64,000 nt of DNA from Clostridiales bacterium (GCA_004555705.1 SFHI01000022.1:6492-70491); one strand, 5' to 3'; counted from the first letter of the stretch, positions 17,213-26,113 are shown. A program made the numbers and translations. The notes: generated from the letters alone by a model not told the origin.

Positions 17213-17977
17213 ATGATTGAATTCAAAGATGTGTATAAGACTTATCCCAACGGCTTCACCGCCCTGAAGGGGATCAACCTGCAGATTGAGCAGGGGGAAT
17301 TCGTAGCCATCATCGGCCTGTCCGGCGCGGGCAAGTCCACCATTCTGCGCTGCATCAACCGGATGCACGATGTCACCGAGGGAACGCTCACCGTGGACGA
17401 TGTGAACGTCAGCACCCTGCGGGGAAAGGAGCTGCGCCGCTACCGCCGGAAGGTGGGCATGATCTTCCAGAGCTTCAATCTGGTTTCCCGCAGCACCGCC
17501 ATCAAGAATGTCCTTACCGCGGATGTGCCCGACATGAACTTCTTCCGGGTGCTCTTCGGCATCTTCACCAAGGAGCAGAAGATGCGCGCTCTGGAGAGCC
17601 TGGACAAGGTGGGCATTCTGGATAAGGCCTATACCCGCTGCGACCAGCTTTCCGGCGGTCAGCAGCAGCGTGTGGCCCTGGCCAGAACCCTGAATCAGAA
17701 CCCCAAGATCATTCTGGCCGACGAGCCCGTGGCCTCCCTGGACCCCATCACCGCCAAGCAGGTCATGGAGGACTTCGTCCGGATCAACCGGGACTACAAC
17801 ATTTCCATCCTGCTGAACATCCACCATGTGGATTTGGCCCTGAAATACTGCGACCGGGTCATCGGCATCCGGGCCGGCGAGATCGTCTTTGACGGCCCCG
17901 CCAGCACCATCACTCAGGAGCAGATCGACGAGGTCTACAACGGCACCAAGGCTCCCACCATGGGCGATGGAGAATAA
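17213..17977 (+). CDS. phnC: Phosphonate-type ABC transporter ATP-binding protein PhnC
   Basis: 254 residues. Walker A is GLSGAGKST (about residue 35), the signature is LSGGQQQRVALAR, and Walker B is KIILADEP followed by VASLDP. An H-loop lies in LLNIHHVDLALKYCDR. The NIHHVDLA run and overall length match PhnC better than general amino-acid importers. It couples ATP hydrolysis to transport through the two PhnE permeases immediately downstream. The start follows AAAGGGTCAGAGC. Confidence 0.92.
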   Translation: MIEFKDVYKTYPNGFTALKGINLQIEQGEFVAIIGLSGAGKSTILRCINRMHDVTEGTLTVDDVNVSTLRGKELRRYRRKVGMIFQSFNLVSRSTAIKNVLTADVPDMNFFRVLFGIFTKEQKMRALESLDKVGILDKAYTRCDQLSGGQQQRVALARTLNQNPKIILADEPVASLDPITAKQVMEDFVRINRDYNISILLNIHHVDLALKYCDRVIGIRAGEIVFDGPASTITQEQIDEVYNGTKAPTMGDGE

Positions 17978-17978
17978 T

Positions 17979-18833
17979 ATGGACAACGAAAATTCTGCGG
18001 TTCTCTACAAAGAGACCCTTTATGATAAGATTTTCAAGCCCCAGGTCATCACCCTGGAGAATGGACACACCGTCCGCCGCCGCCGGAGCCGGACGCCCTT
18101 TGTTCTGCTGGCCCTGGCACTGGCCATTTTCTGGGCGCTGAAAATGACCGGCTTTGACATCCGGATCATCGTCAGCCGGTTCCCCAAGCTGCTGGATTTG
18201 ATGAAGAAGCTGTTCCAGCCCGACTGGAGCTTCTTCCCCAAGGTCATCTCCCCGCTGCTTGACACCATCAAGATGTCCATCCTGGGTACGGTCATCGGCT
18301 GCGCCATGGCCCTGCCGGTGGCCATCCTGGCCTCCAGCAACATTAACCCCAGCGTCATTATCGTGAGTATTTTCCGGTTTGTGCTGGCCCTGATCCGCAC
18401 GCTGCCCACTCTGGTCATCGCCCTGGTCTGCGCGCTGATCTTCTCTCTGGGCACCTTCTCCGGCACGGTAGCCATTGCGCTGTTCACCTTCGGCGTGGTG
18501 TCCAAGATGCTCTACGAGAGCGTGGAAACCATCGACATGGGGCCCTTTGAGGCCATGGAGGCTCTGGGCGCCAACAAGTTCCAGGCCTTCTGGTCCGCCT
18601 GCGTGCCCCAGATTCTGCCGGTGTACCTGAGCCACAGCCTGTACTGCTTCGAAATGAACGTCCGGGCCTCCGCCATCTTAGGCTATGTGGGCGCAGGCGG
18701 CCTGGGCATCACCATCAACGAGCGCATCGGCTGGCGGGACTACGAAGGTCTGGGCATGGTGCTGCTGTCGCTGTTCGTGGTGGTGGCCTTCATCGAGTTC
18801 TTCAGCGCCTACCTGCGCAGGAAGCTGAGCTGA
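17979..18833 (+). CDS. phnE: Phosphonate-type ABC transporter permease PhnE (first copy)
   Basis: 284 residues with a basic cytoplasmic start (VRRRRSRTP) and about six membrane segments. The EAA-like coupling loop is around EAMEALGANKFQAFWSACVPQILP, and GAGGLGITINERIGWRDYEG near the end is a PhnE hallmark. The chosen ATG at 17979 has GGAGA 5 bases upstream inside the end of phnC. An alternative ATG at 17967 would overlap phnC by 11 bases. It pairs with the second permease to form a heterodimer. Confidence 0.9.
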   Translation: MDNENSAVLYKETLYDKIFKPQVITLENGHTVRRRRSRTPFVLLALALAIFWALKMTGFDIRIIVSRFPKLLDLMKKLFQPDWSFFPKVISPLLDTIKMSILGTVIGCAMALPVAILASSNINPSVIIVSIFRFVLALIRTLPTLVIALVCALIFSLGTFSGTVAIALFTFGVVSKMLYESVETIDMGPFEAMEALGANKFQAFWSACVPQILPVYLSHSLYCFEMNVRASAILGYVGAGGLGITINERIGWRDYEGLGMVLLSLFVVVAFIEFFSAYLRRKLS

Positions 18834-18845
18834 GGAGGGACAACC

Positions 18846-19703
18846 ATGGCAAAAAAGATTCAACTGGAAAATTTCGAGCAGACCTTTGACCGTAAGCTCA
18901 CCGCGGCGGAGGCCTATGCCGCCCGCCCCCGGAAATGGATGCTCTATACCCTGATCGTGCTGATCATCGCGGTGCTGGTGGGCTGGTCGTCCTCGGATGT
19001 GCACTTCACCGGCCTCACCGTCACCGGCACGGAGGTTGCCAAGGGCGTCCTCCACGGCGTGTTCCACCCGGACACCGAGCTGCTCTTCGGCACCGGGGAC
19101 ACGGATGTGCCCTACCTGCTGCTGCAGACCGTGGCCATTGCCGTATTGGGCACGCTGTGCGGCGCCATTCTCGCCATTCCCTTCGCCTTCCTGGCCTCCA
19201 CCAACATTATGCCCAAGCCCGTGGCCTATGTGTTCCGGCTGCTGATTCTCATGATCCGCACCATTCCCAGCCTGGTCTGGGCCCTGATGTGGATTCGCGT
19301 CACCGGCCCCGGCGCGGCCTGCGGCGTCATCACCCAGTCCGTGTGCTCCATCGGCATGATTTCCAAAATGTACATCACCGCCATTGAGGATTTGGACACC
19401 CACATTCTGGAGAGCCTGGACGCCATGGGCTGCAACGCCTTTGAGAAAATCCGCTACGGCGTGATCCCCCAGCTGACTGCCAGCTTCATTTCCACCACCA
19501 TCTACCGCTTCGACATCAACCTGAAGGATGCCACGACCCTGGGCATCGTGGGCGCCGGCGGTATCGGCGCGTCGTTGGTACAGTGTCTGAACAGCCGCCG
19601 CTGGGCCATGGTGGGCGCCTTTGTTTGGGGCCTGATGGTTCTGGCGCTGATCATCGAGTTTGTCTCCACCCGCATCCGCCGCAAGCTGGCCCACGGGGCA
19701 TAA
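18846..19703 (+). CDS. phnE: Phosphonate-type ABC transporter permease PhnE (second copy)
   Basis: 285 residues with an N-terminal cytoplasmic stretch, a membrane segment near residues 35-53, and five more after a larger extracellular loop. The coupling loop ESLDAMGCNAFEKIRYGVIPQL and the IVGAGGIGASLVQCLNSRRW run mark it as a PhnE paralogue of the preceding gene. AGGAGGG precedes the start. It is the last gene of phnD-phnC-phnE-phnE and is followed by a terminator. Confidence 0.9.
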   Translation: MAKKIQLENFEQTFDRKLTAAEAYAARPRKWMLYTLIVLIIAVLVGWSSSDVHFTGLTVTGTEVAKGVLHGVFHPDTELLFGTGDTDVPYLLLQTVAIAVLGTLCGAILAIPFAFLASTNIMPKPVAYVFRLLILMIRTIPSLVWALMWIRVTGPGAACGVITQSVCSIGMISKMYITAIEDLDTHILESLDAMGCNAFEKIRYGVIPQLTASFISTTIYRFDINLKDATTLGIVGAGGIGASLVQCLNSRRWAMVGAFVWGLMVLALIIEFVSTRIRRKLAHGA

Positions 19704-19711
19704 CACAGGAA

Positions 19712-19759
19712 TAACTGCCACTGCGACGGAAGCACAGCTCCCCGCAATGGCAGTTTTTT
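19712..19759 (+). terminator. Terminator of the phn operon
   Basis: AACTGCCA ... TGGCAGTT hairpin with a 26-base intervening loop and a run of six Ts, about 10 bases after the stop. Confidence 0.65.
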
Positions 19760-19780
19760 ACGCAGGATTCGGATTATTGG

Positions 19781-20014
19781 CAAATTGTTGTTTGTCGAAT
19801 ATACGCTGTCATTGCGAGCCAGTGCGCACACTGGCGTGGCAATCCCCCGGTCGAAAGGAATCAGGTAACGATTACCACCAAAAACAGCAACAATCCCCGT
19901 TTTTCCGGGTGCTTTTCGGCACATTTCCCCTCTAACCGGGGGATTGCCACACCAGCGTGCGCGCTGGTTCGCAATGACAGGTAATTTGTAACGCACACTT
20001 TCAAACAACAATTT
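19781..20014. repeat. Type A intergenic repeat, copy A3 (reverse orientation, TTG/CAA ends)
   Basis: Ends are CAAATTGTTGTTTG / CAAACAACAATTTG. The asymmetric core (CAGGTAACGATTACCACC) is on the left. Both ends carry the T/A variant seen also in B3, A10 and D2. Confidence 0.92.
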
Positions 20015-20051
20015 GCCGCTCCGCTTTTGATTTTCACGAAGGAGGCACTCT

Positions 20052-21602
20052 ATGCGCCGCAGTATGACCGTTTGCTTTACCAGCGACATTCACGGCTATT
20101 TCTCCAATCTGGACTATGCCTCAGGGAAACGGATTCCCTCGGGTTATGTAAACTGTATACATTCCTTCCCCCGGGACGGCAATACCCTGATCCTGGACGG
20201 GGGCGACATTCTCCAGGGCAGTCCCCTGACCTACTGGCGCTACAGCGGCGGAGCGGATGTGGAATGCTTCCCCGCAAAAATCATGAACCTGGCCGGGGTG
20301 CGGTTTGTCACCCTGGGCAACCACGATTTCAATTATGGTGTGAAGCCCCTGCGGGAGTACCTGGCCGCCCTGAACGCCCAGTGCCTCTGCGCCAATGTGG
20401 AGGGCATTCCGGAGGTTCGGAAAACCGCCCTGGTCACCCTGGAAAACGGCCTGCGGGTGGGCCTCACCGGCATCCTCACCCCCTTCACCCCCCACTGGGA
20501 GCGGCCGGAAAACCTGACCGGCGTCCGGGTGCTGGACTCCGTTTCCTCTGCCCGGGAGGCTCTGGGGGAGCTGAAGGCCCAGGGTGCGGAGGTCACCGTG
20601 TGCATCGCCCACTGCGGCTTTGAGCGGGACCCGATCACCGGCGCGCCTCTGTCCGATCCCGCGGAAAATCAGGGCTACCGGATCTGCCGGGAGCTGGACT
20701 TTGACATTCTCCTCACCGGCCACCAGCACCAGGCCCGGGCAGACATCAACCTGTGCGGCACCCACACCTGCCAGGTGTCTGACCGCGCCCGGCACTACGC
20801 CCGGGTGGACCTGACCCTGGAAGACACCGGGGAAACCTCTGTCCGGTCCCGCATTGTGGAGTCCGGGGACACTCCCTACCCTCCCGCCCGGGACTACCTG
20901 GCGCCTCTGGAGGCGGAAAACGCCGTCTTCCTGGACGCACCCCTGGGCACGCTGGACCGGGCACTCCCCATGCAGGACCGGCTGACCATGGCACTGCAGG
21001 GGTCGGATATCGCCAACTTCATCAATCAGGTACAGCTGGAGGTCTCCGGGGCGGATATTTCCGTCACCGCCCTGGGGAACAACGTCAAGGGGTTCAACCG
21101 GCAGGTTACCGTCCGGGATGTGGTGGCCACCTACGAATTCCCCAACACTCTGAAAACCGTCCGCGTAACCAGAAAAGAGCTGAAAGCCGCTCTGGAGCGG
21201 TGCGCGGAGTACTTTGATACCCGGGAGGGCCTGCGCATCAGCGAGGAGTTCCTGCTCCCCGCTCCCCAGCACTTTAATTATGATTTCTATTCCGGCATCG
21301 AAGTCACCCTGGACCTTCGCAAGCCCCTGGGGCAGCGGGTGGCATCCATCCGCTATGAGGGGCAGGAGCTTCCCGAAGACAAGGAGCTGAAACTGTGCCT
21401 GAACAACTACCGTGCCACCGGCGCAGGCGGGTATCCCCTCTATGCCCAATGCCCCGTGCTCAAAGAAGAGCCCACGGAAATCGCCCAGCTGATCCTGGAC
21501 TATGTCCGGCTGCACAGGGACATCGCCGTGGATTCCACCCATTGGCTCCGGGTGCTGGGTGTGCCCGAAACCAAGGCTGCCCCCTTTGGAGAGGCCCTGT
21601 GA
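20052..21602 (+). CDS. Cytoplasmic 5'-nucleotidase/UDP-sugar hydrolase-like metallophosphatase
   Basis: 516 residues and no signal peptide. The N-terminal calcineurin-like metallophosphatase domain has TSDIHGYFS, LDGGDILQGS, LGNHDFNYG and LTGHQHQ, which supply the dimetal ligands. The C-terminal 5'-nucleotidase domain (about 300-500) contains GNNVKGFNRQVTVRDVVATYEF. UshA-like enzymes are usually exported; this one resembles cytoplasmic YunD-type proteins instead. AAGGAGG lies 7 bases before the ATG. It follows the phn operon, supporting a phosphorus or nucleotide salvage theme; the substrate is not deducible. Confidence 0.88.
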   Translation: MRRSMTVCFTSDIHGYFSNLDYASGKRIPSGYVNCIHSFPRDGNTLILDGGDILQGSPLTYWRYSGGADVECFPAKIMNLAGVRFVTLGNHDFNYGVKPLREYLAALNAQCLCANVEGIPEVRKTALVTLENGLRVGLTGILTPFTPHWERPENLTGVRVLDSVSSAREALGELKAQGAEVTVCIAHCGFERDPITGAPLSDPAENQGYRICRELDFDILLTGHQHQARADINLCGTHTCQVSDRARHYARVDLTLEDTGETSVRSRIVESGDTPYPPARDYLAPLEAENAVFLDAPLGTLDRALPMQDRLTMALQGSDIANFINQVQLEVSGADISVTALGNNVKGFNRQVTVRDVVATYEFPNTLKTVRVTRKELKAALERCAEYFDTREGLRISEEFLLPAPQHFNYDFYSGIEVTLDLRKPLGQRVASIRYEGQELPEDKELKLCLNNYRATGAGGYPLYAQCPVLKEEPTEIAQLILDYVRLHRDIAVDSTHWLRVLGVPETKAAPFGEAL

Positions 21603-21610
21603 AAAAGCGG

Positions 21611-21638
21611 TTGCAAACCTCAGGCATTATGGTAGAAT
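21611..21638 (+). promoter_or_regulatory. Promoter of the small protein gene at 21709
   Basis: TTGCAA, 16-base spacer, TAGAAT, 70 bases before the start. GGAAGC repeats lie in the leader. Confidence 0.55.
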
Positions 21639-21708
21639 GGAGACAGCCGCCATCTGCGGCAGCATCTTAAAGAGGCTTCCGGAAGCAGGAAGCCGGGGAG
21701 GAAAGCAT

Positions 21709-21927
21709 ATGCTGAACATCAAGGAAAAAGTGGAACAGGTCGTGGCAAAGCTCCGCGCAGACGACAAGCTGCTGGAAAAGTTCCAGACCAATCCCGCCGC
21801 GGTCATCGAGGAGTACGTGGGCGTGGACCTTCCTGACGATCAGGTCAACGCCCTGGTGGAGGGCATCAAGGCCAAGCTGACGGTGGACAAGCTGGGCAGC
21901 GCCCTGGGCGGCCTGTTCCGGAAATAA
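21709..21927 (+). CDS. Small helical protein of unknown function (72 residues)
   Basis: GAGGAAAGC precedes the ATG at 21709. The product is highly charged and helical: VAKLRADDKLLEKFQTNP, then EEYVGVDLPDDQVNALVEGI, then a basic end LGGLFRK. The middle resembles the short helical module of Nif11-like or related small proteins, but this is weak and unsearched. It has its own promoter and is isolated between the nucleotidase gene and repeat B4. No function is proposed. Confidence 0.65.
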   Translation: MLNIKEKVEQVVAKLRADDKLLEKFQTNPAAVIEEYVGVDLPDDQVNALVEGIKAKLTVDKLGSALGGLFRK

Positions 21928-21940
21928 CTACCGGAAAGAA

Positions 21941-22115
21941 AAATTGGTGTTTGAAGATTTCAAACACGTTGCGTTGTTATCGTAGGGGCGGCTATTAGCC
22001 GCCCGAAACGTTACGGTTTTTGAGCATTTTCTGATAAAACGGACATCCCCGTAGTCGTCAGGCTGCGGGCGGATAATATCCGCCCCTACAATCACAAATC
22101 GCCAAACACCAATTT
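21941..22115. repeat. Type B intergenic repeat, copy B4
   Basis: Ends are AAATTGGTGTTTG / CAAACACCAATTT. It is nearly identical over its full length to copy B5 at 34516-34691 (shared GAAGATTTCAAACACGTTGC and ACAATCACAAATCG flanks), which indicates recent common origin. Confidence 0.92.
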
Positions 22116-22149
22116 ATCGTTGCCCCAACAAATCCCGGGCACTCCCTTT

Positions 22150-22178
22150 ACAGGGCGGTATTCCGCCCTGTGTTTTTT
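22150..22178 (+). terminator. Terminator upstream of aspS
   Basis: ACAGGGCGG-TATT-CCGCCCTGT hairpin followed by GTTTTTT. It probably ends transcripts from the small-protein gene. Confidence 0.75.
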
Positions 22179-22187
22179 CTGAAATCA

Positions 22188-22216
22188 TTGACTTTTTTCA
22201 CAATTTGTGCAATAAT
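22188..22216 (+). promoter_or_regulatory. Promoter of aspS
   Basis: TTGACT, a 17-base spacer and AATAAT, about 39 bases before the aspS start. There is no room for a T-box. Confidence 0.65.
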
Positions 22217-22254
22217 TCTTTGGTAATAATAAAGAAACAGGAAGGGATATTTTT

Positions 22255-23939
22255 ATGACCCAGTCCAGAACACATACCTGCGGGGAGCTGCGGCTTTCCG
22301 ACGCGGGAAAGCAGGTTACCATCGTCGGCTGGTTGGAGAATCTCCGGGAGGTTGGCACGAACTTCGGCTTCGCGGTGCTCCGGGACTTCTACGGCACCAC
22401 CCAGGTGGTCATCGAAACCGAGGACATGATGCGCGCCGTCAAGTCCGTGAACAAGGAGTCCACCCTATCCGTCACCGGCACCGTCCGGGAGCGGGAGAGC
22501 AAAAATGCCAAGCTGCCCACCGGCGAAATCGAGGTTGTGCCCGAGAAAATTGAGGTGCTCGGCAAGTGCACCCACAACCAGCTGCCCTTTGAAATCAACA
22601 AGAGTAAGGACGCGGACGAGAATGTGCGGCTCAAGTACCGGTTCCTGGACCTGCGGAACCCTGCCGTCAAGTCCAACATCATCCTGCGCTGCCAGGTGGT
22701 GGCGGAGCTGCGGCGGCTTATGACCGAGAAGGGCTTCCTGGAGATCACCACCCCCATCCTCACCGCTTCCTCCCCCGAGGGCGCCCGGGACTACCTGGTT
22801 CCCGCCCGGAACCACCCCGGCAAGTTCTACGCCCTGCCCCAGGCTCCCCAGCAGTTCAAGCAGCTGCTGATGACCTGGATATGGAAATGGCCTTCGCCAG
22901 CCAGGAGGATGTGCTGTCCACTCTGGAAGATGTGCTGGTGCCGGTATTTCAGAAGTTCGGCAAGTACAGCCGGGTTTCCCAGGCGCCCTTCCGCCACATT
23001 CCCTATAACGAGGCCATGGAGCGCTACGGCTCCGACAAGCCCGACCTGCGCATCGACCTGGAGATTCAGGACATCACCGCTGAGGTTCAGGGCTGCGGCT
23101 TCGGCCCCTTCGAGGGCGCTACCGTCAAGGCCGTGGTGATCCACGACTTCAATCAGGCCCGGAAGTGGATCGACAAGCTCCTGGCCGACGTGGAGGTCCA
23201 GACCGGCAACAAGGCCTGCTGGGTGAAGGTGGACGAAAACGGCAACCTCACCGGCGGCGTTTCCAAGTTCCTGGCAGATTATAAGGATGTGCTTACCGAA
23301 AAGCTGGGCCTGAAGCCCGGCAGCTTCGTGTGCATGGCCGCGGGCAAGAAGGCCGCCGCCCAGAAGACCGCGGGCGTCATCCGCACCATGCTGGGTAAGC
23401 GCATTCCCGGCCACTTCGACGAGGAGCAGTACGCCCTGTGCTGGATCGTGGACTTCCCCATGTACGAAATCGGCGAGGAGTCCGGAGAGCTTGAGTTCTG
23501 CCACAACCCCTTCTCCATGCCCCAGGGCGGCCTGCAAGCCCTGCTGGATGCCGAGGGGGACACCGAGAAGCTTCTGGCCATCAACGCCAACCAGTATGAC
23601 CTTGTGGTTAACGGCTATGAGTCCGCCTCCGGCGCGGTGCGTAACCACGATCCCGAGATCATGGTCAAGGCCTTCCAGATGGTGGGCCTGGGCGAGGAGG
23701 ACGTCAAGGCCAAGTTCCCCGCCATGTACAACGCCTTCACCTATGGCGCGCCTCCCCACGCGGGAGCGGCTCCCGGTGTGGACCGTCTGATCATGCTGCT
23801 CACCGGCGAGGAGAGCATTCGGGAGGTCATCACCTTCCCCATGAACAAGAACGCCCAGGACCTGATGATGGGCGCCCCCACCACCGTAGACAAGTCCCAG
23901 CTGGACACCGTCCACATTGCCCTGCTGGACGAAGAATAA
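22255..23939 (+). pseudogene. aspS: Aspartyl-tRNA synthetase, disrupted by an internal deletion and frame change
   Basis: Two reading frames together make a bacterial-type AspRS. The first (22255-22872) has the anticodon-binding domain and the start of the catalytic core up to FYALPQAPQQFKQLLM. The second resumes at about 22875 (LDMEMAFASQEDV) and runs to 23939, with the GAD insertion, DFPMYE and the final GVDRLIMLLTG motif 3. Compared with E. coli AspRS, about 29-30 residues between QLLM and LDMEM are missing. They include class II motif 2 (the FRDED/RADRQPEF region) that binds ATP and the tRNA end. A loss of roughly 85 or 88 bases would also explain the shift. The product could not be active, although AspRS is normally essential; an assembly error is as likely as a real lesion. 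Confidence 0.88.
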
Positions 23940-23942
23940 CCC

Positions 23943-23974
23943 AACGCCCCTGCCAAATCGGCAGGGGCGTTTCA
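23943..23974 (+). terminator. Terminator of aspS
   Basis: AACGCCCCTGCC-AAATC-GGCAGGGGCGTT stem followed by TTC; the T-run is short. Confidence 0.7.
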
Positions 23975-23994
23975 TCGTGAAAAGAACGAATCGG

Positions 23995-24404
23995 TAAAAT
24001 AGTGTTTGCCGCTGCGTGTTAATGTTTCCTGTCATTGCGAGACCAGTCCGCAGACTGGTCGTGGCAATCCCCCGGTTAGAGGGGAAATGTACCGAATAGC
24101 ACCAAAAAGCCGGGGACGTTGCGGTATTTGGTGGTAATCGATATCCGGTTCCATTCAACCGGGGGATTGCCACACCAGCGTGCGCGCTGGTTCGCAATGA
24201 CAGGTAATTTTGAGGCGAAGCCGCCAAACACCAGGCGACCTCTAAAAACGACTTTTTGCGGTTTTGAGCGAGAGATTTTGGTTCAACAAAAGTTTTGGAA
24301 ATTTCGGAATACTTTGTGTATTGCGGAATTTTCAAAACGCATTGTTGGGCCAAAAGGTCCGCTCAAAACGCAAAAGGGTAGTTTTTAGAGGTGCCCACCA
24401 ATTA
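23995..24404. repeat. Type A intergenic repeat, copy A4, interrupted by a MITE
   Basis: A forward type A body with a degenerate left end (AAAATAGTGTTTG). Its right end reads CAAACACCA, then the 163-bp element E1 (24234-24396), then ACCAATTATCG. Removing E1 and one ACCA restores a type A end. Confidence 0.85.
24234..24396. mobile_element. MITE-like element, copy E1, with 4-bp target duplication
   Basis: 163 bp with terminal inverted repeats GGCGACCTCTAAAAAC and GTTTTTAGAGGTGCCC. It is flanked by ACCA at 24230-24233 and 24397-24400. The interior is AT-rich, has no ORF of note and is about 80% alike to copy E2 by eye. It sits inside the end of repeat A4. Confidence 0.88.
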
Positions 24405-24476
24405 TCGCGCTGCGGAAATCTCTTCGCGTTTGCGCACAAAAGCCGCCATCCCATCGGGGATGGCGGCAGCGGAATA

Positions 24477-25001
24477 TCAATACAGCGGCGTGCCGCAGTA
24501 GCGGCATTTGGCCACGCCCGGCTCATGCTTGGCGCCGCAGCGGCGGCAGTACACCATGCCGAAGGACGCGGTTTTGGGCACGGGCTCCCGGGGCTTCTCC
24601 ACGGGGGCAGGCGCGGGCGCGGGACGCACAGGGGCCGGGAAATCCGGGAAGGATTCCTCCCAGGCAGGCTCCTGCGCCGCCGGGGTCCGCTCCGGCACAG
24701 GGGGCACATAGGCGGGACGCTCCGGATTGCGGCGGTTCTCCGCCAGGATCCGGCGGATCTCCACATTGCTCTGGGTCAGTTCCCCGAAAGCATGCAGCGC
24801 CAGCAGCCCCACATAAACCAAAAGCATATAGCAAATCACAATGGCCGCGGCAGCCAGCGCCGCCATCAGGGCCATCTCCACCCCAAAGCCGGAGTAGGCA
24901 TAGCAAACCACGACCACCGCCGCCGTTAACGCCAGCAGCAGGTTCAGCCAGAACAGAACCTTCGCCACCACGGTGATTTTCTTTCCGCTGTTTTGAAACA
25001 T
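24477..25001 (-). CDS. Two-pass membrane protein with C-terminal zinc ribbon
   Basis: 174 residues. Hydrophobic segments lie at about 12-36 and 42-68. A Pro/Glu-rich linker (about 90-145) follows, ending in a cytoplasmic zinc ribbon with ligands in CRRCGAKHEPGVAKCRYCG (two CxxC knuckles). It starts from its own promoter (25070-25097), with AGGATCGGTT upstream of the ATG. Zinc ribbons of this type recur in the signalling array at 35-44 kb, but this gene is 10 kb away and is not clearly part of it. Function unknown. Confidence 0.75.
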   Translation of the reverse strand: MFQNSGKKITVVAKVLFWLNLLLALTAAVVVVCYAYSGFGVEMALMAALAAAAIVICYMLLVYVGLLALHAFGELTQSNVEIRRILAENRRNPERPAYVPPVPERTPAAQEPAWEESFPDFPAPVRPAPAPAPVEKPREPVPKTASFGMVYCRRCGAKHEPGVAKCRYCGTPLY

Positions 25002-25069
25002 AACCGATCCTCCGTTCTCTCCGGGGCCAAAAAGGAGAAATCAACCGTCCCGGACACCTTTATGGGGAA

Positions 25070-25097
25070 ATTATACCATATTCAGAGGAATTTACAA
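25070..25097 (-). promoter_or_regulatory. Promoter of the zinc-ribbon membrane protein gene
   Basis: Minus strand TTGTAA, 16-base spacer, perfect TATAAT. Confidence 0.65.
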
Positions 25098-25140
25098 GTA
25101 TTTTCTGATTCGCCCCGGCCGGGCGAAATCCGCTGTGCGA

Positions 25141-25372
25141 TAAATTGGTGTTTGTAAGTGTGCGCTCAAAAACGCTGCCATTGCGAACCAGTGCGCACAC
25201 TGGTGTGGCAATCCCCCGGTTAGAGGGGAAATGTACCGAAAAGTGTCCGGAAGAGTGGGAGTCGCTGCGATTATCGGTGGTCATCGTTACCTGATCCCTT
25301 TCAACCGGGGGATTGCCACGCCAGTGTGAGCACTGGCTCGCAATGACAGCTTTATTTTTCAAACACCAATTT
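25141..25372. repeat. Type A intergenic repeat, copy A5
   Basis: Forward copy with full ends (TAAATTGGTGTTTG / CAAACACCAATTT) and both 16-bp hairpin arms. It lies between the 3' end of the MerR-like gene and the promoter of the zinc-ribbon gene. Confidence 0.92.
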
Positions 25373-25415
25373 CCCGCTTTTTCGGAAATCGTTTCCCTGT
25401 CAACCAATGCGCTTC

Positions 25416-25871
25416 TCAGCGGGAAAAGGGTTTCTCCTGATTGTATTCATTTACCAGCCGCAGTACTTCCCCGGCATTCCCCTTCAGAATCACCCGAGGG
25501 ACCTTCGGTACACCATCGAACGCAAAATGAATGTTTTCATAATCTCCATGACTGATACGGCAGCAGAAGAATTCCGCGAATTCTTTCTTATCGGCTCCAG
25601 GTACATCCAAAATCATACAGGCTTCACAGGAAGCCTTGTGGTCTTCCGACAGGAAATCGTATACAAGCGCGTTTTGCTTCGCCAAGATACTGGGCCGCAC
25701 TGCCGGGTGGCAGATAAAACGCTCCACCTGCTCCGGTGAAAAGTGCCACATCCCGTTGACCTTTTCCCCTTCCAGAATTCCGGCGGAAATGTAATTGCGA
25801 ATGGTGCGGTCTGTGAAACCGGTTAACAGCATCAGCTGTTTGATGAGATAGAAACTTTCCATATTTTCCAT
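25416..25871 (-). CDS. MerR-like helix-turn-helix protein
   Basis: 151 residues. The N-terminal 50 residues contain a winged helix-turn-helix of the MerR/excisionase type (LIKQLMLLTGFTDRTIRNYI, then GILEGEKVNGMWHFSPEQVERF). A variable C-terminal domain of about 90 residues contains CEACMILDVPG, for which I recognise no ligand site. The start has AAAGGAG 8 bases upstream and its own promoter. No target gene is adjacent. It could be a stand-alone regulator or the remnant of a mobile-element regulator. Confidence 0.7.
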   Translation of the reverse strand: MENMESFYLIKQLMLLTGFTDRTIRNYISAGILEGEKVNGMWHFSPEQVERFICHPAVRPSILAKQNALVYDFLSEDHKASCEACMILDVPGADKKEFAEFFCCRISHGDYENIHFAFDGVPKVPRVILKGNAGEVLRLVNEYNQEKPFSR

Positions 25872-25913
25872 AAACGGCTCCTTTCAAATGTATCAGCTGC
25901 AGCTCTTACCAAT

Positions 25914-25942
25914 ATTATAGGAGCCCCAAATGGGAAATACAA
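25914..25942 (-). promoter_or_regulatory. Promoter of the MerR-like gene
   Basis: Minus strand TTGTAT, 17-base spacer, perfect TATAAT. Confidence 0.7.
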
Positions 25943-26080
25943 TTTGAAATTCCTCCACTTTTTCCGGTTCCGTGCTTCCGGCCTTCTCCGACTTTTTCAC
26001 AATTCACGATCCGTTCTTGCTTTCCATAAATCCCGCATGCGCAGATTCGTGAAGAGGGAATAGTGAAAAAGGAAGATGCA

Positions 26081-26113
26081 AAAATCCCGAATGCTGGCGC
26101 ATTCGGGATTTTT
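26081..26113 (-). terminator. Terminator of the tRNA pair
   Basis: AATCCCGAATGC / GCATTCGGGATT hairpin flanked by A and T runs, directly 3' of tRNA-Lys. Confidence 0.8.

Noticed and set aside
15677..17986. 769-codon minus-strand frame over surE, phnD and phnC
   Set aside because: Shadow of well-supported plus-strand genes with clear motifs; Gly/Val/His-rich and without homologous features.
22881..23939. Separate short gene starting at 22881 after aspS
   Set aside because: It continues AspRS homology directly from the preceding frame and has no ribosome site; it is the second half of the broken gene.
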